From: Thermohalobaculum sp050043005
GTDB taxonomy: Bacteria; Pseudomonadota; Alphaproteobacteria; Rhodobacterales; Rhodobacteraceae
Length of the DNA: 25,797 nucleotides
Assembly (NCBI GenBank): GCA_050043005.1
Contig: JBHJIZ010000111.1
Coordinates: forward strand, 1-25,797
Direction: 5' to 3'
The notes under the pieces are model-generated. The model searched no databases. It had not been told where the DNA came from and was given only the letters and a program-made list of their open reading frames with translations. The stretch's first letter is position 1, and every line of letters starts with the position of its first letter. This document shows positions 24,101 to 25,797 of the stretch, in pieces. The translations under genes were made by a program, and so were the position numbers.

Positions 24101-25797
24101 CACAACCAGCCTGACCGCGCAAGATTCCGGCGCGACGGATCAATTCGACATAGCACTCGACGATGTGGACAATGACTTCGACCAGGATGTCGATGGAGTG
24201 GCCGGCGATGCGCGGGACGGCGTCAGCGCACTCGGCGAGGATGTGTTGCTGGTCGATGCTACGGCTTTGGCACTTGGGACGATTACGACGAACGACAACA
24301 GCGCGGGAACAACTGATACGACGCTGAACTCTGGCAACAATGGCGACCTAACGGCGACGACGACGGGGTCGATCACGGATACCGATGCTCAGACGATCAC
24401 GGTTGCAGGCGACACATCGCTGAACGCCACGAGTTCGTTCGACATTTTGATCGCGAACGACGCGACCGCGGATGCGTCGATTGACGAAGGTACGGGTACT
24501 TCAAGCTTCGCGGGGGTCTTCTCCGCGAACGGCGAACAGGTTCGAGTACGCCAATCGGGTACGCTGACCGCTGGTGCGATCACAGCAACGAACGGAACAA
24601 GCGACGTCACAATCAACAGAAACTCGGTAGCGAGTGGAGATCCGGTCCTGTTCCTCACGGCAGCGGGCGAAACGCTTGTCGAGGCGGAGCTGGATCTGCA
24701 GAACATCGCCCGAGACGGAACGTTCGCGCTTACTGCGCCCGGAATCCTGATAACTCAGGACAGTCCGGTAACTTTCGACACGTCTTTTGTGACTGGTATC
24801 TCGGCGTCAAGTTCATTGACTATTCGCACCACTGGTACGAACAACATCACGGTCGACACCGTGGATGCGTCTGGCATCCCGACAGTATCCTTTGTAACAT
24901 CTTCGCTTGGTGAAGGCGTCACCGGCAATGATGCCGGCGGCAACATCGCCTTCGACACTGGGGCATCGACCTTCACGAACCTTCGCGCCGTTTCCGGCGG
25001 AAACATCTCTCAGAGCGCGGGTTTGACTGTTACAGGTACCGCCTTTTTCTTGGCTGCCGATTCAAGCGTGGGGAATACGGCGCAAACGATCACCCTGGAC
25101 AATGCTTCAAACGACTTCCAGTCGACGGTTGATGCGTTGGCGTCAGGAGCGATTGTCCTGCGCGACACAAACAACATCGAGTTGGGCCTTATATCGGCAG
25201 GCTTTGGTGAAACGGACACGACGGCCACGACACGAACACTTTCTGTCAACGCGGGCGGGACGATCACACAGTTGGTTGCAGGGCTTGCGGGCCGACCGAT
25301 TTTCGTGCGTGGAGATGCCGATGGTGCCGGAACACTTGGCGTCGATCTGGAAGGGGCCCGCGTCGAAGTCGCTGACTCGGCTACGCTGACGGCCTCTGGT
25401 ACGATCGATCTGGACCAAGATGGCAATGCAAGCGCCATCGATATCTTGAATGCGGATGCCGTCGATAACGATTTCGATCGGTTGACATCCGGTTCTCCAG
25501 ATGCGGTCGACGGGCTTTTCATCAACGCCGCTGGGCAGACGGTCACTGTGGTCGACGAGAATGCGATCGCATTGGGCGCAGTTGACGCAGGAAGCCTTAA
25601 TGTTGGCGCTGGCGGATCTGTCACGGACGTGTCCGGTCAGTCGATTTCGGTTTCTGGTGCAACCTCGCTCGTAGGCTTCGACGATCAGGGTGATGCCAGC
25701 CTGCTGAACGATGAGTTCTTCGACATCGCGCTGGACAACGGTGTGCATGACTTCACGGGGACGGTGAACGCATCGGGCGAGGACATCACGCTGACGG
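18168..25797 (+). CDS. Giant TpsA exoprotein (filamentous haemagglutinin family), 5' part; no stop in window
   Basis: The frame is open from ATG 18168 to the window edge: 2543 codons without a stop. GGAG lies 7 bases before the ATG. A long signal peptide (core T-A-L-C-G-V-I-S-I-G-A-L-F, residues 28-39) is followed by the TPS secretion domain at about 50-300. Hallmarks are N-H-S-S-F-D-I (81-87), V-N-F-Q-Q-P-S (93-99), A-V-N-R-V-V-G (104-110), I-S-G-K-L (117-121), L-N-P-S-G-V (130-135; canonical N-P-N-G-I) and G-L-I-A-T-S-A (147-153). Then come N-G-G-F-V-E-I-S-G-K and L-L-R-D-P-E-N-L, usual at the end of TPS domains. The rest is Asp/Gly/Thr-rich beta-helix repeats, including four 161-residue copies. 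No cysteine was seen after the signal peptide. It is exported by the adjacent TpsB. The C-terminus, and so any toxin or adhesin head, is outside the window. Confidence 0.93.
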   Translation, partial: MISGEFRAISRRDSQIDRLRSRLLGRTALCGVISIGALFGQPPREAEAGPQGTVVTHGNVKIQKSGTHTNFKQSSNTAILNHSSFDIKVNESVNFQQPSKSALAVNRVVGSDLSTKISGKLTATGNVWVLNPSGVAISNTARINVNGLIATSARISDQDILSGRASGDYSFTEAPAGSAIINDGVISAGDGHVVLVAPVVENTGTITTKGSEIALGAGSGFRIDMDLDGLTQFEVQPGNGVSLTNSGRISAEGGAVYLSAAAAGAVESAVVSIGGEVEATRIENRGGNIVITGWENGFTEISGKIDASQVEGAGGQIAITGELIDIQETAVIDVSGATDGGKIEIGGGFQGRAVESPVVRHASATAPEGAPLPVAKRTLVREGARIVSDAGESGDGGEVIIWSDEFTYFHGSVSAQGGAVAGNGGFVEISGKVGLDFSGSVDLLAIIGVMGGLLRDPENLIVIDDTGGAGAGDADVADGALLFDDGGNADLTVEADAIVAVAGTVTLQATQDISINGALSLVGDSLVVDASNDIFVNAEINTSGALTLTADADSSGSTVTGASASDNAGVVSFGGAGEISGGAAVVISSGSSADTDLGSISASSLSVTTTNNGNVVQDAGTTIVVTGNTTVAAGTGSITLAEATNDFQGTVDLTGGDVSVRDTNTIDISAASATSLTVQATNGIAAVETARAASNLTVPTLTLIDTALDGAARFTLQGSGATDNAAGTLNVDQLQTEGVSSLVFQTDVAGAEIALGVVDEATLDLSVQTPGNVLLDAGTKTLQNFSVTGSGSINDDGVAPALVVSGTTSLVSSGDILLNDGDSAHDLATLSASTPTGAIVHVDTGSITLGGIEATTLNVTSGGTIVDDGTSTSTADDVSVAGISTLTAVGDIVLDDPNNDFVGSVGASGQDIVLFDVNSIELGSTTATGGADTTSDALGLTGVAGNDGDLFVTVGNSITQTSSTVINVADTANFNANTLTGNAITIDQANLFAGPLNAQGFDMTFVDADALDLGEVNAFNGLTVTASSGGITDAGTGDISVNGTALISASADVILDDATHDFNEVDISATTASSTIVVVDTDDIVLGDIDAGGSFSVSATSISDDNVSAAVGDDVDVTGATTLTATTGNIDVDDANNTFGGAVVIAGNSTGTTATIGSAVDEQINFGAVTAANLTISTPSDITSGNTGIGFGGTVNLNSGTGTLTINSNGEAIDVGGGTTDIVSLDSADIANLDNGVDTLVANSGGGTIDATDSIDGLAQMTLDATAAGTDGAITLGAFTVTNLSATGNNIAESDGTNGTTVSGTAALTATGETAAADGDIVLNNNSGTGFDFATVTASATDEINLGDENSITLAGLAGDDLSVTVVGSIVDDGVSASVADDVSITATTTLTAGGDIVLDDANNDFVGAVTASGQDIVLFDANSIELGNVTVTAGADTTSDALGLTGVAGNDGDLFVTAANSITQTASTVISVADTANFNANTLTGNAITVDQANLFAGTVNALGFDVTVTDADALDVGEVNAFGAMTLTASSGGLSDAGTGDISVNGATSLSATDDIVLDDTTHDFVGSVAASGQDIVLFDANSIELGNITVTAGADTTSDALALTGVAGNDGDLFVTAVDSITQTSNTVISVPDAANFNANTSSGNVITVNQANLFAGAVNAEGFDITVTDADALDVGEVNASGGMTLTASSGGLSDAGTGDISVNGATSLSATNDIILDDATHDFVGSVAASGQDIVLFDANSIELGNVTATAGSDTASDALALSGVTGNDGDLFVTVVDSITQTSSTVINVADTANFNANTLTGNAITVDQANLFAGPVNALGFDVTVTDADALQLGEVTALGFLDATAQAGSLTDTSAAISVTGATSLTAGSAGEFFDIALDTPDTHDFDADLSGDALNATGEDITIDDNTAIVLGAISTNEAAQSGDGDNDATADTLIGTNLGDLVVSAGGTISDAALGTDASDGTGLLIEGTTSLTAQDSGATDQFDIALDDVDNDFDQDVDGVAGDARDGVSALGEDVLLVDATALALGTITTNDNSAGTTDTTLNSGNNGDLTATTTGSITDTDAQTITVAGDTSLNATSSFDILIANDATADASIDEGTGTSSFAGVFSANGEQVRVRQSGTLTAGAITATNGTSDVTINRNSVASGDPVLFLTAAGETLVEAELDLQNIARDGTFALTAPGILITQDSPVTFDTSFVTGISASSSLTIRTTGTNNITVDTVDASGIPTVSFVTSSLGEGVTGNDAGGNIAFDTGASTFTNLRAVSGGNISQSAGLTVTGTAFFLAADSSVGNTAQTITLDNASNDFQSTVDALASGAIVLRDTNNIELGLISAGFGETDTTATTRTLSVNAGGTITQLVAGLAGRPIFVRGDADGAGTLGVDLEGARVEVADSATLTASGTIDLDQDGNASAIDILNADAVDNDFDRLTSGSPDAVDGLFINAAGQTVTVVDENAIALGAVDAGSLNVGAGGSVTDVSGQSISVSGATSLVGFDDQGDASLLNDEFFDIALDNGVHDFTGTVNASGEDITLT
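20865..21347 (+). repeat. 483-base repeat of tpsA, copy 1 (isolated)
   Basis: The unit begins D-F-V-G-S-V and ends L-D-D-A-T-H, exactly 161 codons before the next D-F at 21348. It shares long blocks with copies 2-4: S-G-Q-D-I-V-L-F-D, L-T-G-V-A-G-N-D-G-D-L-F-V-T, and A-D-T-A-N-F-N-A-N-T-L-T-G-N-A-I-T. It is separated from the tandem copies by 1032 bases of unrelated beta-repeat sequence. Confidence 0.85.
22380..22862 (+). repeat. 483-base tandem repeat of tpsA, copy 2
   Basis: This is the first of three head-to-tail units. It begins D-F-V-G-A-V-T-A-S-G and ends L-D-D-T-T-H. Spacing to the next unit is exactly 483 bases. It is very similar to copy 3 in both protein and DNA. Confidence 0.88.
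22863..23345 (+). repeat. 483-base tandem repeat of tpsA, copy 3
   Basis: This is the second head-to-tail unit. It begins D-F-V-G-S-V-A-A-S-G and ends L-D-D-A-T-H. The block T-L-T-A-S-S-G-G-L-S-D-A-G-T-G-D is identical to copy 2. It carries small local changes (N-T-S-S-G-N-V for N-T-L-T-G-N-A). Confidence 0.88.
23346..23697 (+). repeat. 483-base tandem repeat of tpsA, copy 4 (partial)
   Basis: This is the third head-to-tail unit, matching copies 2 and 3 from D-F-V-G-S-V to G-E-V, about 117 residues. It then diverges into T-A-L-G-F-L-D-A-T-A-Q-A-G. The last quarter of the unit is therefore replaced or decayed. Confidence 0.82.

Noticed and set aside
21128..24103. Long open frames on the minus strand opposite tpsA (21128-22636, 22643-23602, 23609-24103)
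   Set aside because: They mirror the repeats of the plus-strand gene, are low-complexity V/S/A/P strings, and have no ribosome sites. The plus strand encodes a continuous, recognisable TpsA protein.

Overview
The window is about 25.8 kb of GC-rich, gene-dense DNA. It most likely comes from an alphaproteobacterium of the Rhodobacteraceae/Roseobacter type. That placement is an inference from the formate dehydrogenase (FDH) gene order, the DUF3305/DUF3306 pair, the codon use and the terminator style; no rRNA or tRNA is present to confirm it. No stretch over 300 bases lacks a gene; the largest gaps are about 100-165 bases. No IS element, CRISPR array, integrase or RNA gene was seen.

Region 1 (1-879) is a divergent pair. 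A glutathione S-transferase on the minus strand is cut by the left edge. A TetR-type repressor lies on the plus strand. Two inverted repeats of the same 6-4-6 design, centred 50 bases apart, flank a good promoter between them.

Region 2 (883-13247) is a periplasmic, membrane-anchored, cysteine-type molybdenum/tungsten FDH locus. Leftward run a 657-residue ferredoxin-like protein with four [4Fe-4S] motifs and a gamma-class carbonic anhydrase homologue that overlaps its end. Rightward run DUF3305, DUF3306, a TorD-like chaperone, a 60-residue Tat-signal protein, the catalytic subunit FdhA, and the four-cluster iron-sulfur subunit FdhB, followed by a clear hairpin terminator. Next come a periplasmic FKBP prolyl isomerase, a 33-residue membrane peptide, the cytochrome b subunit FdhC, a secreted WD40-propeller/cytochrome c fusion, and a 42-residue membrane peptide. 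Electrons from formate would pass from FdhA (Mo/W-bis-MGD and one cluster) through FdhB (four clusters) to FdhC haem b and quinone. The WD40-cytochrome c may offer a second, periplasmic exit. The carbonic anhydrase homologue could hydrate the CO2 produced.

Region 3 (13300-15444, minus strand) is a lone VgrG spike gene of a type VI secretion system, with no neighbouring T6SS gene or recognisable effector. It converges on the FDH locus at a pair of hairpins.

Region 4 (15550-25797, plus strand) is a surface-protein unit: a small OmpA-domain protein with four cysteines, a TpsB (FhaC/ShlB-type) outer-membrane transporter, and a very large TpsA exoprotein. The TpsA frame is open for at least 2543 codons and leaves the window without a stop. 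It contains four copies of a 483-base (161-residue) repeat, three of them in tandem, within a wider degenerate beta-helix repeat built around an N/H-D-F motif.

The least described parts are the extra members of the FDH locus (carbonic anhydrase, WD40-cytochrome c, FKBP and two tiny membrane proteins) and the repeat architecture of the TpsA protein.
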